In this document: piece after piece, positions 1-10,674 of the stretch
Layout of the letters: every line of letters begins with the position of its first letter
Numbering within the stretch: the stretch's first letter is position 1
Assembly (NCBI RefSeq): GCF_040712315.1
Contig: NC_134022.1
Coordinates: 930,001 to 994,000 of the forward strand
Direction: 5' to 3'
From: Castanea sativa
Taxonomy: Eukaryota > Streptophyta > Magnoliopsida > Fagales > Fagaceae
DNA length: 64,000 nucleotides
Notes under the pieces: generated by a model
The model's database searches: none
The model's input: the letters and a program-made list of their open reading frames with translations, nothing else
Told to the model about the DNA's origin: nothing
Program-made: the position numbers and the translations under genes

Positions 1-500
1 ATCTCAAATTCTAAAACCAAACCAATTCATAACCCTTAGAAGGGGCATTGAATCCAACTTTTTAATCGCAAAAGCAAAAGCTGCAGTGCATCCGAATCCA
101 CAATTCCAAAAAAACTGCAACGATACACATAAAATCTAAAAACAAAACAACAGCCCTCAAGCCACGATACATAAACAAAATAAAATTGCATAATCAATAG
201 TAGATGAGAATCTCAAATTCTAAAACCAAACCAATTCACAAGTCATAATCCTTAAAAAAAAAAAAAAAAGGCATCGAATCTTAATCCTATAACCCTAATT
301 GATGAAACCCACGAAATATCTAAATTCCACGATCCAAAATTTCACAATCCTGAAAAAGCTGCGATGATACAGAGAAAAATCTAACAAACAACGAATTTTG
401 TCGAATATATATAATCAATAGCAGATAGAAAATCTCAAATTTTACAAACCAAACCCTCAAAAGCGATATCGAATCCCTAATATCCCAAAAGGGAAAAAAA
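1..500. repeat. degenerate ~210-222 bp tandem repeat, about 2.3 copies
   Basis: Units starting near 1, 209 and 431 share the opening AATCTCAAATTCTAAAACC, followed by CCAATTCA, then GGCAT(C/T)GAATC and later a GCTGC(G/A)..GATACA block and AATCAATAG(C/T)AGAT. The units differ by point changes and A-tract length, so the array is old. It lies inside what I read as the first intron of a minus-strand gene continuing left of the window. No coding potential is visible. Confidence 0.7.
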
Positions 501-880
501 TAAAAATAAAAATACCGCGATTCAGATCCTCATCAGTCAAACGAAATCTTTGAAAAACAAACAAAATCGGAATCGAATTGAGAAAAAACAAAACGAAACC
601 CTAACCCTAACCCTAAATCAGAAAGCGAAGGAATCAGATCTGATGTGAGAGAGAGAGGACCTGATAGAGAAAGCCAAGCGGCATAAGCACCGTCGCGAGG
701 GACGGGAAGAGGTGGAATCCAGAGCTTCTCCCTCTCTCTCTCTCTATGCGTGCAACCGAAATTGCCGTTTCGTTTCCCCCAAATATATATCTGAATCTCT
801 CTCTCTTTCTTCGCCTTTGCTCCGTGCCAACCAAGTAAATATCGTGCCTCTATCTTCCCTTTTTATATATAAATAGTAGG
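500..880 (-). promoter_or_regulatory. promoter, leader and start of intron 1 of a minus-strand gene that continues left
   Basis: On the minus strand a TATA box (TTTATATATAAAA) sits at about 861-874. It is followed by a GA-rich leader from about 835 down to about 515 and then a T-rich stretch that looks like a plant first intron (possible donor GCG|GTATTT near 513). Three overlapping telo-box units (AAACCCTAA) lie at 596-616 in the leader. Telo-boxes are frequent near starts of translation and growth genes in plants. No protein family is recognisable in the leader, so any ORF there (634-834) is probably not translated. The gene itself cannot be named because its coding exons are outside the window. 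Confidence 0.5.
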
Positions 881-1650
881 CTATTGCATATGCATTGCAC
901 CTCTATTGGGTTTGGGTGGATCTCATTCTATTTTCTCTACGGTTCCCCTTGGCTTTTTTCTCTCAACTTAACGCCCACACTCATCGTGCCCCGGTTGGTC
1001 ACACTCTCACATCATGTTGCCAACCCTATATTTCTTATTAGTGCTTCTCTCTTTTCTTCTCTACCTAATTTTTTTTTACACTCCTTTTAATGATAGGATA
1101 CAATTCATTTTACTATATAAAGCTTACAAACATATGTTACGCGTTGTTAAGTTGTTATGTTAGAACCTCATTTATTCTCTTTTTTGTGTGCGTTTGTTTC
1201 ACAACCAATGAAAAAAAAAATGTTGTTAAAGCCCACCAATTTTATATACGTTCACAACAATTTGTTAGTTCTACTATGAGTTTTAGTTAGCACGTTATAG
1301 GTTGAAATTCTTTCAAAAGAAATTTGTTGGTTCAAGTTAATAAAATTAAGTAATGCTAGGGACACGACATTCTCAAATTAGTATTGAAAAAATTTTAATT
1401 TTACATTGTAGTCGGCCCATGTGTGTGTGAGATGATAAGTTATTTTCGGAATGTTGTAAAATTGATCGGATATTATAAATTTTACTATATAAAGCTTACA
1501 AAACCAATGTGCCAACCATTAAAAAAAATCAAATATTCGTTTATTACATGGTTAAAGCGCATAGATCACATTCATTGTCATTTAGTTTATAAATTTTTTG
1601 TAATAAAATTTGTAGTACCTTTAGCATTTTCCTTTACTTTTCTATTTATT

Positions 1651-2725
1651 TCTTTGACTTAATTAATTTCATTTGTTTTATTACAATTATTTTCTCTATA
1701 ACTTACGGAAGTCTATAAGTGGTAGATAATTACTTTTGCATGAATCTGCCACTTTTTCTCCATCATTCACAATTGACCATGTCATAATTGTGACAAAAAT
1801 TGTGACAAAAGTTGTATTCTAAACTTTCTCAATTATTTTTATTGGTAGTCCCTATTACTATTTGATTTAAGCACAACCTATGTATTACAAATGATGCATG
1901 CCTACACTATTTATTTCACATTTATAGCACTCATGTTCATAAATCATATACTAGATTTTAACTTTTACTCACACATAGAAGAATTTAATAGTAATGACAA
2001 TGAGGTGATCTTACCTAAGTGAGTGATATAGTCATCGTGGCTTTCGTGATGATTATTATGAATAGGCCACTTGTCACTAAAATTGAGATTATTAAATTGG
2101 ACACATGACACCAAATTTTTTATAACAATTGTAAAATAATTTTGATTCTAATTGTCTTCGACTTTAATATACTCCATATACATGATATAAAAACTTTAAG
2201 TACATACATGCTATAACTTAAATTCTCTAATTGAATTTAACCATGTTATTGCATTAATTAATATAATGCACGTCAAACTGTCTTTTTCAGTGACAATTGA
2301 ATTTAACATGTTACTACATTAATCGATGCAAATACGTGTTTAAATTTAATTGAAAAACTTTAAATATAGCATATAAAGAACTTTATCAGAATTTTACTTT
2401 TTATTTATTAAAAACCTAATAATAATTATCATAATTATATTTATAGTAGTTTCATACAAAACATACTCAAAATAAATGTTCATTAATAACTATTATAATG
2501 ATCGAATTTTGTATTTAATATTTTATACACAAAGAAAATTATAATTAATGTATATTAATAACTATCATAATTTCAAAATTCATATTATATACTAACTAAA
2601 AGAAAGAGAAAATCATTTAAAAAAACATTTTATCAGTTTATTGTGCATTGCATGGATTACTGACTAATTTATTATTAAAGGGAAATGTACATTTGCTTAT
2701 TATATACAAATATATAAATAAATAA

Positions 2726-2769
<44 letters not shown>

Positions 2770-4367
2770 CAAGAGAGAGAAGGAGAAGTGACTCTTAGGG
2801 TGCGTTTGGATACCGCTTATGTTGCTGAAAACTGAAAACAATAAAAAATAATTTTCGATTACTATTCACACAAAAACACACTGTTTATTTGTCTATTTAC
2901 ACTATTCATGTCTCATGAACAATGCACCAAGCGTTGATCCAAAAAAAAATAAAAAAAGGCTGAAACTCCAAACGTGGACGCGCTGGGCGTGATCCAAATG
3001 GGTACTTAGTAATAATTAGGAAAAGGAGTGCAAAAATAGTAAAAAAGAAAAAAAGAAATATACAGGGTGTATAGTGATTATAATTGAATTGGGACCAAAA
3101 ATCAGAAATGTGCATGTGATATTTTGCTTGGGTGGGTGGGTGGCATCGTATTCCATCTTCTTTTTTTTTTTTTTTTTTTGAGAATGCGTATTCCATCTTT
3201 CTTGAGAAATAAAATTGGAATCTTCGGTGGGTGCTGACGTGTTTTTAGATTTTCTCGTCTGCATTCTAGGTGGCGCCACGAAATCATCTGCGGTATTAGG
3301 TGTAACGCACGCATTGAGACTTTGCTTTGCTATTTCGTCTTCAAGGACACACGCAGTTTTTCCCTATCTCGGTTTTTTTGTTCAAAATAATAATAATCTA
3401 ATAATAATAACTAGTACCATTAAAAAAAAAATACTATTATACCTGTATTTTGAAAACGTGAAATGATCTTATATTAAAACAATAAAGTCCATAAAACAAA
3501 AAAACAATAAAGTCTAAGCTGGCATTTGATGGTATTCTTGTCATACAGAGGGTTTCCACCCCCTCCAATTATCATATTAAACCAACAACAAAAAAAAAGA
3601 ATAAGTTTAAAAATATACTCTAACATAACTTGTTTCACAATTTGTTGAATGGCATTGGTCGGTTTGAGAGATCTTTTCAATCTATCCCATCATGGTCAAG
3701 TTGAAAAAAAATTCAACCCAACTCAATCCAAACTTATCACAAAGGTTCAATCCTACCACCTAGATTGGGTTAGACTCATGGGTTGGAGAGTTTTTTATTT
3801 TTATTTATTTTAATTGAGCTTTAGAACAATACCAAACAAAGAAAAGTAAAATTATAACCTAATAAACCTGAGCACAGTATTGAACCCACACTAACTATTT
3901 TATTACTACTTCAAAGTTAGTGGGATATTATATAGTTTTATCCCAACCCAGTTGACAAATAAAGATTAAATAATAAAATTATATAATATATATTTTAAAT
4001 ATGTATTAAATATAGGTGGGTCAAGTCGGGTTAAGCGAATTTGTGAATCTACTTACATGTACCAAACTCAACCCACCATAAAATAAAAAATAAAAAGTTG
4101 ACAATCCAATCCAACCCACCAAACTTTGTCACGTATATTATTTGTTACTACGGGGTCCTATGGTCGGATTAGCTATACTATTAAATCCTTATAATCTTAT
4201 TAACTCATATTGAAATGCATGAATCATGCATCATAAATATTTTTAAAAATATTGACTATCAGTTTTTGGTATCCATTTAACCTACTGATGACATAGTAAA
4301 ACCCACACTCACTCATTTTTAAATAATTTGAATAAATAAGAATTTAAGAAGCTTATGGTGGAATTAT
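1651..4367. other. 2.7-kb segment present only in duplication copy A; no gene seen
   Basis: This stretch is AT-rich. It contains a (TA)n microsatellite at 2723-2767, one Tourist-like MITE (2798-3005) and, around 3640-4130, degenerate sequence rich in AACCCAACC/GGGTTGGG words of a kind common in plant repeats. Small ORFs at 2906-3466 are on low-complexity or MITE sequence and overlap each other on both strands. The breakpoint relative to copy B falls at TTATTT|ATCATGACAA, with only a few bases of microhomology. Confidence 0.6.
2798..3005. mobile_element. Tourist-like MITE, family 1 (copy a)
   Basis: This is a 208-bp element with imperfect terminal inverted repeats (left GGGTGCGTTTGGATACC, right end ATCCAAATGGGTAC). 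It is flanked by TTA on both sides (2795-2797 and 3006-3008), the 3-bp TTA/TAA target preference of PIF/Harbinger elements. The interior has the family words TTGCTGAAAACTGAAAAC and TTCATGAACA(G/A)TGCAC. Confidence 0.75.
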
Positions 4368-4664
4368 CATGACAACTCTAAATAGAATCTAAGTCCCATG
4401 TTAGATCCCAAAGTCTGTACGGTCAAATGGTTTTCAACAATTTTTTGTTTTAATTTGTTTTCTAAAAATCGTGGGCCCTACTAGGAGAAAATCCATCATG
4501 TTTCCATAACATGCATCCACCCTCGTGTAAGGGGAGGGCGCATGTTAGGGAAACATGACTTATAAGTTACAACCTCCCCTAGTAGTGTGATAGTTGTCTG
4601 ACAATTGTTTCTAGTTTTTATAAAACCAAATCTCATTTTCATGTAAAACAAAAAAATAAGAAAT

Positions 4665-4805
4665 AAATGGTCTGTTCGGTACATGTACTTAAACAACAGT
4701 TTTCAGTTTTTAAATAACATTATATATATTTTCACACACTTTTTCACCCATACGTATTTCCAAAAAATACAAACGTTACTAGAATAATATTATTAGACGG
4801 CCCCA
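4665..4805. mobile_element. small MITE (family 2-like), present in duplication copy A only
   Basis: The segment runs from GGTCTGTTCGGTACATGTAC to about ATTAGACGGCCCC. Copy B reads straight through the equivalent site (AAAATAAAATTTTCGGTG at about 11830-11850), giving an empty-site counterpart. The interior words TTTTTAAA(T/C)AACATTA and CACTTTTTCACCCA also occur in the intact family-2 copy at 47698-47833. The exact edges are uncertain. Confidence 0.6.
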
Positions 4806-5319
4806 AATTTTTCAGTGTATTTTGAAAACAAAAAACTAAATTCAGTGGTAATCTTGTGAATAAATAGAAAAGTTGTGAAGCCTACACCATCGGTTGTTTC
4901 AAATCTCAATCAATCATGTTTAGCAAAAAAAAAAAAAAAAGATCTCAATCAAATCATTCAAACTAATAAGTAAACGTGTTTATAAAATAAGAGCCACACA
5001 CACATTTTTTTTGGTTCTCTTCTTAAAAACATGTTTTCAAAAAACGAGTTAAACACATGTGACCAAAGCCAACAAACACCGTTAAATTTAAATCACCTTC
5101 TCTTTTATTTATTTATTTACTTTTCCTAGCGACAAACACAGTTTAAAAATTAAAACCTATCTCAAAATGTCACAATTAAGTATTATAGGTACGGTAGCCA
5201 ATGGGGGAATTCACAAAGTTGCAAAAACCGTATCATAATCGTCTACAAAATAGCATAATCTCGCCATATGATGCAATGTGATATATGGTTTCAACCTCTC
5301 TCAAGTCACTGTATCCCAC

Positions 5320-5564
5320 TGATAAAGGTGGCAAAATAAGTCAAAACTCAAGGCCTATCCAAACCCATCCACTTTAATCAAATCCAAACTCACTACGTCA
5401 TTATTTAGATTAAATAAGTATCAACCTAATTAAACTCAATAATTATTAGCTTTTAACTAAAAAAAACTATTGAGACCCGTTTAACCCAAACACAATAACT
5501 CAAACTCAACCCAGCCCTTAACATAAATTAAATAAAAAATAATAATAATAAAAAATAAAAACCC
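5320..5564. other. intergenic, degenerate repeat remnants
   Basis: AT-rich sequence between duplication copy A and the mL41 leader. It contains repeated CCAAACCCA/AACCCAA words like those in 3640-4130. I see no gene or clear element boundary. Confidence 0.4.
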
Positions 5565-5800
5565 AGGCCTCTCTGACTCTCGACTCACTCTTCTCAGTCC
5601 TCAGACAAGGGTTTTCAAATTTTCCTTCATTTTCTCAGCCTCCAATCATGTTTTAATAGGTAAGTTTACTGTGTTCTTCGAATTGATTACTAATCTTGTT
5701 CGTACTATTCAGATTTCGCAGTTTCCTTCATTTTCTCAGCCTCCATTCGATTTTCTCTTGGTTTCCCATCTCTCAGCTGCTGTATTTTGCTCAGGTGAGC

Positions 5801-5855
<55 letters not shown>

Positions 5856-6941
5856 TACTTGCACCGGTTGAGATGGTGGTAACCCCAACTGGGTCTAATG
5901 TGGATTTTGTTGGGTCTAACTATTCTGGTGAATCCACTGTAGTTATGCACTTGGGGTGTTTGATAAAGAGTCCCAGAGCTTGAAGATTGTTCCTGTTGCC
6001 TTTGACAAGGTGGAATTTTCTATTTGATTTGCTTAGAAAGTTTTAAAATTGTTAATCTCTATACAGTTCCATAATTCCATTAATTTCTTTAGCATTTAAC
6101 TGTCAAGTTTTGGTACATGATGTATAGTACTTCAATTGTTTCCCTGCTTTTAGGGTGAAAACAAAATGCCACTGGGGTTGATATTAGGCTTAGGAAGGGC
6201 ATTTCGAAGAAAGCGGCCATCATCCCTTGACATTCTCTCTTCGAAGAGGGCGCCGCGAGATTACTACAAGGGGAAGAACTGCAAACCAACTGGATTCCAT
6301 ACCCGCAAAGGTGTGGCCATTTAGCCCTGCATATACAGTAATATGATTGTGGGTTTATCGGTTCATTGAGCATTTCTTTGTTTGTTGAACATTTAGCCTT
6401 TTATCCCAGCATAATTATTATGCTGCAAAAATTCATTTGTTTCTATGGCCTTTGAAGATCTCTTTACTATCCATATCATGTGTGCTGAAATACTGCAAAG
6501 TAGAAAGAATGCTTATGCTGCGTTAAGTACTTCATTTGCTTCTTTTGTAATGCATTTGGAATATTGATGCAGGTGGATATGTTGTGGTGAATGAAAAGCT
6601 GCCTAATTATGTAGTCCCAGATTTGACTGATTTCAAGGTAGTCATTTTTGTAAACTTCAAAGACTATTTGTATATATTTGAATGTTGTGAGTCTTCAAAG
6701 GGAAAGGTTCCTTTGCAGCTTCACATTGTACAGAATGCTTATTGACACGGAAGCTTTTTGAGGCCTTGTTTTATTGTTGCTCAAGAAATCCCAGCATTTA
6801 TGTTGCTTTGCTTCCATTTCTAACGTTTATAAATAGTAAATTCACTCATGTTGCCCCTCCCTTTTGGTGCAGCTAAAGCCTTATGTCTCACAGTGCCCAA
6901 GAGAAGTTAAAACTGCAGAGGCAACTGATGCGGCAAAATAA
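5565..6941 (+). CDS. MRPL41: mitochondrial large-ribosomal-subunit protein mL41 (MRP-L27/L41 family)
   Basis: The gene encodes a nuclear-encoded protein of the mitochondrial ribosome large subunit. A non-coding leader exon (about 5565-5659, donor TAG|GTAAG) is followed by a leader intron containing a (CT)n tract (5804-5849). The second exon begins at about 6154. Coding exons are 6166-6310, 6573-6637 and 6873-6941, which join in phase to give 92 aa starting MPLGLILGLGRAFRRKRPSS. Family signatures are SSKRAPRDYYKGKNCKP (about 25-41), TGFHTRKGGYVV, and NYVVPDLTDFKLKPYVSQCP near the C terminus, which matches the conserved core of eukaryotic mL41. The basic N terminus with a hydrophobic start suits mitochondrial import. 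Plant members are short like this one, whereas animal proteins have an added C-terminal extension. The start is chosen because it opens the conserved reading frame 12 bases after a good acceptor. The gene looks intact. Confidence 0.93.
5804..5849. repeat. (CT)n microsatellite in the mL41 leader intron
   Basis: An uninterrupted CT dinucleotide run of about 23 units, located in the 5'-leader intron. Short ORFs that run through it are artefacts of the repeat. Confidence 0.9.
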
Positions 6942-7894
6942 AGCCAACATGTCCACTTCTAATACTCTGGCGATTTTTGTGCCGAACAACTTTTGAGTAT
7001 TTTTGAGAAAAAATAATATCAAATTTGAATTTACTTCCCAAATTAGTAGATTATTAGCCTATTGAGTACTTTCGCCCCTTGTTTCATAATTTTAACAGTT
7101 GTCTCTCTAGAATGAAATAGACAATGTGAAAATTTTGGTTGGATGAAAGTACATCACTTGCATGCCTCCCTCATTCCCCTCATTAACTATGAATGGAAGG
7201 AATACTATTTAATGTCAAAATATTCCAACCTAGACTGAATTACACAACATATGGATTTTCCTTGCGTTTCTGATTTTTATTTTTTGATAATTCAGTAGTT
7301 GGGGTTCTTTTTACATTTGAATAAAACATACTTATTTATCCAAAAAAAGAAAAAATAGTTGGTGGTAGGGGGGGATTTGAACCCTTTTCAAGTGTCATCT
7401 TAGCTTTAATAGATGCTAAGTAAGTGCTCTCATAATGTCTTAGCGATATTGGTTTTTATATACGAGGATCATTGAATGGGGACCAATTCAGGTTCTCAAG
7501 ACTGCATCTAATGTGCCAAATTCTGTGGATACTTCTATATGCTCATTAGGCACCGATGTTGGTGAAATATTTTTGAGCTACAAGCTATTGCAAATGAAAT
7601 TTATCCATGTCGTGTGTGCAGTCTGGAAATTGAAATATTTTTGGGATGTCTTTCAATGAATATGGGAAATCGTAATGGCTAATCTACCAAGAATTATGGT
7701 TCTGTGCTTTTCAAAATGATGTCTACACAGATAAAAAATATGGACTTCTGTATAAAAGGGGCCAGTATATATTTCTGTTAAGCTAAAAGATCATACTAGT
7801 CTCTGTAACTAAAGGGTTTCATTTCTCCCTTCAACAGAGGAGGTTTATATCCAATCACGTACAGATGAAGATTTATTGCAGTAGGATTCTTTTA
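6942..7894. other. 3' flank of mL41 and intergenic sequence
   Basis: This probably holds the 3' UTR of mL41 (first few hundred bases), then unassigned sequence. A SINE-like relic lies at 7358-7455. I recognise no further gene. Confidence 0.5.
7358..7455 (-). mobile_element. tRNA-derived SINE relic
   Basis: Read on the minus strand, the segment has a B-box-like GGGTTCAAATCCCCCCC and, upstream, a degenerate tRNA-like half with TTAGCATCTATTAAAGC. This resembles the two better-preserved minus-strand SINE heads at 62901-63003 and 63061-63155. It is not a functional tRNA: no intact cloverleaf is visible. Confidence 0.4.
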
Positions 7895-8477
7895 GGTTCC
7901 GTCCGTTTGGGTGGAAAATAGGGAGGATGGAAAATAGAGGAAGGAAGATAGGGTGGAAAATACTGTTTTTCATTGTTCGTTTGGGGCTCACTTTTTTTTT
8001 TTTTTTTTTTTTCCAAATCGAAAGGAAAATCTGGAGAGAAAAGTGTTATGGTAGCACTTTTACAAAAATATCTTCTTCCCACCTATTTTTTTTCAACGTT
8101 CTCCTCTTTTTTCTTTTTTTTTTCAATGTGACCTGAACATTCTTTTTTTTTTTTTTTTTTTCTCAACGTGACCTAATCTAATTTTTACATTATAATAATA
8201 CAAATAATTTATATATATGATGTGATAAATCTTATATTATGTAATAAGTACAAATAAATCTATTTCTTACATATTATGTAACAAGAATATAATAGTCAAT
8301 TTATATAAATTACATTTTCTATCCTTCCATTTTTTTCTCTAACCGAACAAAATAGTTTTCCACCCTCTCACTTTTCCACCCCTCCAACCGAACACACAAG
8401 AGGGAAAATTAAATATTTTTCATCCTCTCACAATTTTCCATCCTCCCACTTTTTTACTCCTCTAACCGAACAGGCCC
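7895..8477. mobile_element. Tourist-like MITE, family 3 (copy 1)
   Basis: This 583-bp element is bounded by TTA at 7892-7894 and 8478-8480. Its left end is GGTTCCGTCCGTTTGGGTGG and its right end AACCGAACAGGCCC, giving imperfect terminal inverted repeats. Both arms carry the repeated sub-terminal word TGGAAAATAG or its complement CTATTTTCCA/TTTTCCACCC. A second copy lies in opposite orientation in BRX intron 1 (31673-32218). No transposase ORF is present, so the element is non-autonomous. Confidence 0.75.
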
Positions 8478-8480
8478 TTA

Positions 8481-8720
8481 AGGTGTGAAAAAGCAAAATT
8501 GAGGTCGAGGTTGTCAGACCCAAACCGGACCGGCTAGTTCGGCCCAGGTTCAAGGGAATCGGACGAGAATTTGGTGGTGAGGGCTGGAACCTAGGTTCCA
8601 GCAAGCCTCATAAGAATCTATTGACATAATAACCGATAGGCTATGCTCCTTTGCTGTGTCATTCTTGGATGAGATATTTTATTTATTTTTGGTTTAGATT
8701 ATAGTTTTTTAATTTATTAT
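8481..8720. other. short intergenic segment with GC-rich repeat words
   Basis: It contains AAACCGGACCGGCTAGTTCGG and CCAGGTTCAAGGGAATCGG-like text typical of degenerate plant MITEs. No boundaries or genes can be assigned. Confidence 0.35.
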
Positions 8721-9475
8721 TGTGGGGGGGTAAAAAGATCCTGATGGGAACATGGGCCTTTTGGGCCGTGTTAAGGAGGGCCGACCTGACTCTGGGTTTA
8801 GAAGTTGTTAATACTATGGGTCGGCCCATGCGCCGAGGATCCGAGGACCCAGCCGAGGGTGAGCTTACCCTCGGGTGAGCACCGAAGAACTCGGGATTTC
8901 ATAGTAAAGGTTAGGGGATGGCACAGTTAAGGCCAATGGTTAAAAGGGGGAAACCCTAGAATGCCCCAGAAGCACCGGTGTTGAAGAAATGTCAAAGATA
9001 AAGGCTGCTACCTCCACATTAAAGACCCTGCACCTACCACCCTGGCCGCATTAATGGGGAGGTGACACTTGAACAGTGAAAGGGAAACTTCTAGTTACTG
9101 TTCAAAGGCACTAAGAAAAGAAATATCTAGGCTAAGGGAGGAGTTGGGGCAGCACGTGTAAAAAGTATTAAAAAAAAAGAGAGTATTTAAGGGAGGACCT
9201 AGAACAGAAAGAAGGGGGACTTTTTGTAACCTAACAAGAAAAAAAGACAAAGAGAGAGAGATAATATAAGAACAGCTCTCGGCTTACGTCCGAGGAGACC
9301 TATTTACGTTACTCCTTGCTGTTTCCAAATACCGCCAATCTTTAGTTTGTCATTTAATCTTCACTCACTTCTAACCTGGGTTTCAAGCCCACTCTCTACA
9401 AATTTTTATTGTTTAAGGCTCATTGGGCCTGAGCCCATATCTGTTCTTGGGTCCAGGTGCAATTGTGCACTTACA
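8721..9475 (+). mobile_element. solo LTR (family LTR-1) with perfect 5-bp target-site duplication
   Basis: The 755-bp segment starts TGTGGGGGGG and ends GTGCACTTACA (TG...CA), and is flanked on both sides by ATTAT (8716-8720 and 9476-9480). It carries the leader-like words TTAATGGGGAGGTGAC and CTTACGTCCGAGGAGACC. An inverted homologous copy occurs at 56635-57404, also with its own target duplication. No internal retrotransposon sequence or second LTR adjoins it, so it is a solo LTR, the usual product of LTR-LTR recombination. Confidence 0.88.
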
Positions 9476-9480
9476 ATTAT

Positions 9481-10674
9481 ATTATTTGATAATTTTATTA
9501 GAGGTTCAAGAATTATGGTTTTTACATGTGAATATAAAATTTATTAATTTATGTTGAAAATGATTTTATTTTAGACATTTTTTATTTGAAAGATTACTAC
9601 TAAACACAAATTTTTTACACTTGTTTATGCTTTTATTATTTTCTACCCTTATTAAAATGGTGAAATTTTTTTTGGAAGAAGTTTAATTTTTTTAAAACAT
9701 TTTTTAGTAAAGTTTTGTTAACGTTTGTTATTTTAATATATTTATTTGTATTTTATTATTATTAAATTAATTATGACATCTTTATAGTTCGACCTCAGTT
9801 TGACCTTAAAATCCTTGAATCTCTCTTTTTTTCAATTCATTGAATGGTTCAAATTTGAAAACCATGATTGAGATAGGCTAACAGCACATGCTATCGGTCT
9901 TTTTATAAATTCAAGCTTGAGTTCACAATAGAACTGGGATTCATATTTCTTTGCTATCCATTCAAAAAGGTTTTTTTTTTTTTTCTGGGTGTACGGTTGA
10001 ATATGTTAATGAGATGGAATATCATAGGTTTCAAGTTTTTTTTGGAAATTCTATTAGAGCTGAAAATACACGTTGTTGCCAAGAAAGCTACATATTGTTT
10101 TGCTGAATTTGATTGTTTTTATTTAATTAGTTGATTAGTTAGATAGCTTGCCACTTGTCAGCCTCTTATTGGGCCTAGCTTGTTAGTGGAGTCAGTTACT
10201 TCATTAGCACCGTATAGTGACTTGAAAATTTTATTAAGGGTTGAAGCCTATCAATCTCGTTCATTATCATATTAATTAATTTATATGTTTTATATAATAA
10301 AATTTGTAATGCTTTTAGTATTTTTTAAAATTGTATGATAAAAGAGTGGTTTAAAAAATAAAAAAGGGTTGTGGTTTATTTTTCTCACCTCCAAAAAGGT
10401 CTTCAAAATATTAACCAATATAAACTCAACCCAATCGAAAACTTGTTTGAGAAAAAAATTGTTTTGAGGCTTGAATTTTGTAAACTAATATCTTACACAA
10501 TAAATTGTCAATATTAACCTGTTATTTAATTCTTTTTAATAAATTTTATGCTTTTTTTTTATATATACAATAAATTTTATGCTTGAACCATGTTATTTGA
10601 TTCTTTATACAAAAATTTTTCTTTGGTTAGTATCAATTTATCAACTTATTTATTTAATTCATCAAATTAACCTT
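9481..10674. other. AT-rich intergenic region, no gene seen
   Basis: The sequence is low-complexity AT-rich. No splice-consistent exons, no conserved protein words and no element boundaries are recognisable. Confidence 0.5.

Larger units (their letters stand above)
783..5312. repeat. segmental duplication, copy A
   Basis: About 783-1650 and 4368-5312 are closely similar, in the same orientation and order, to 10675-11540 and 11541-12443. Shared landmarks include GTGCCAACCAAGTAAATAT, CACCTCTATTGGGTTTGGGT, CCCCGGTTGGTCACACTCTC and TATCATGACAACTCTAAA. Copy A contains an extra 2.7 kb (about 1651-4367) absent from copy B. It also carries a small MITE near 4665-4805 that copy B lacks. Copy B has about 110 bp (12050-12175) that copy A lacks. 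The left edge of copy A coincides with the promoter of the gene at the left end of the window. Confidence 0.85.

Noticed and set aside
596..616. Telomere sequence (CCCTAAACCCTAA-like)
   Set aside because: Only about three units and embedded in a leader region; too short for a telomere and better read as telo-box promoter elements.
5696..5983. 95-codon ORF upstream of mL41
   Set aside because: Runs through the (CT)n tract in the leader intron; no homology and no need for an extra coding exon, since mL41 is complete from 6166.
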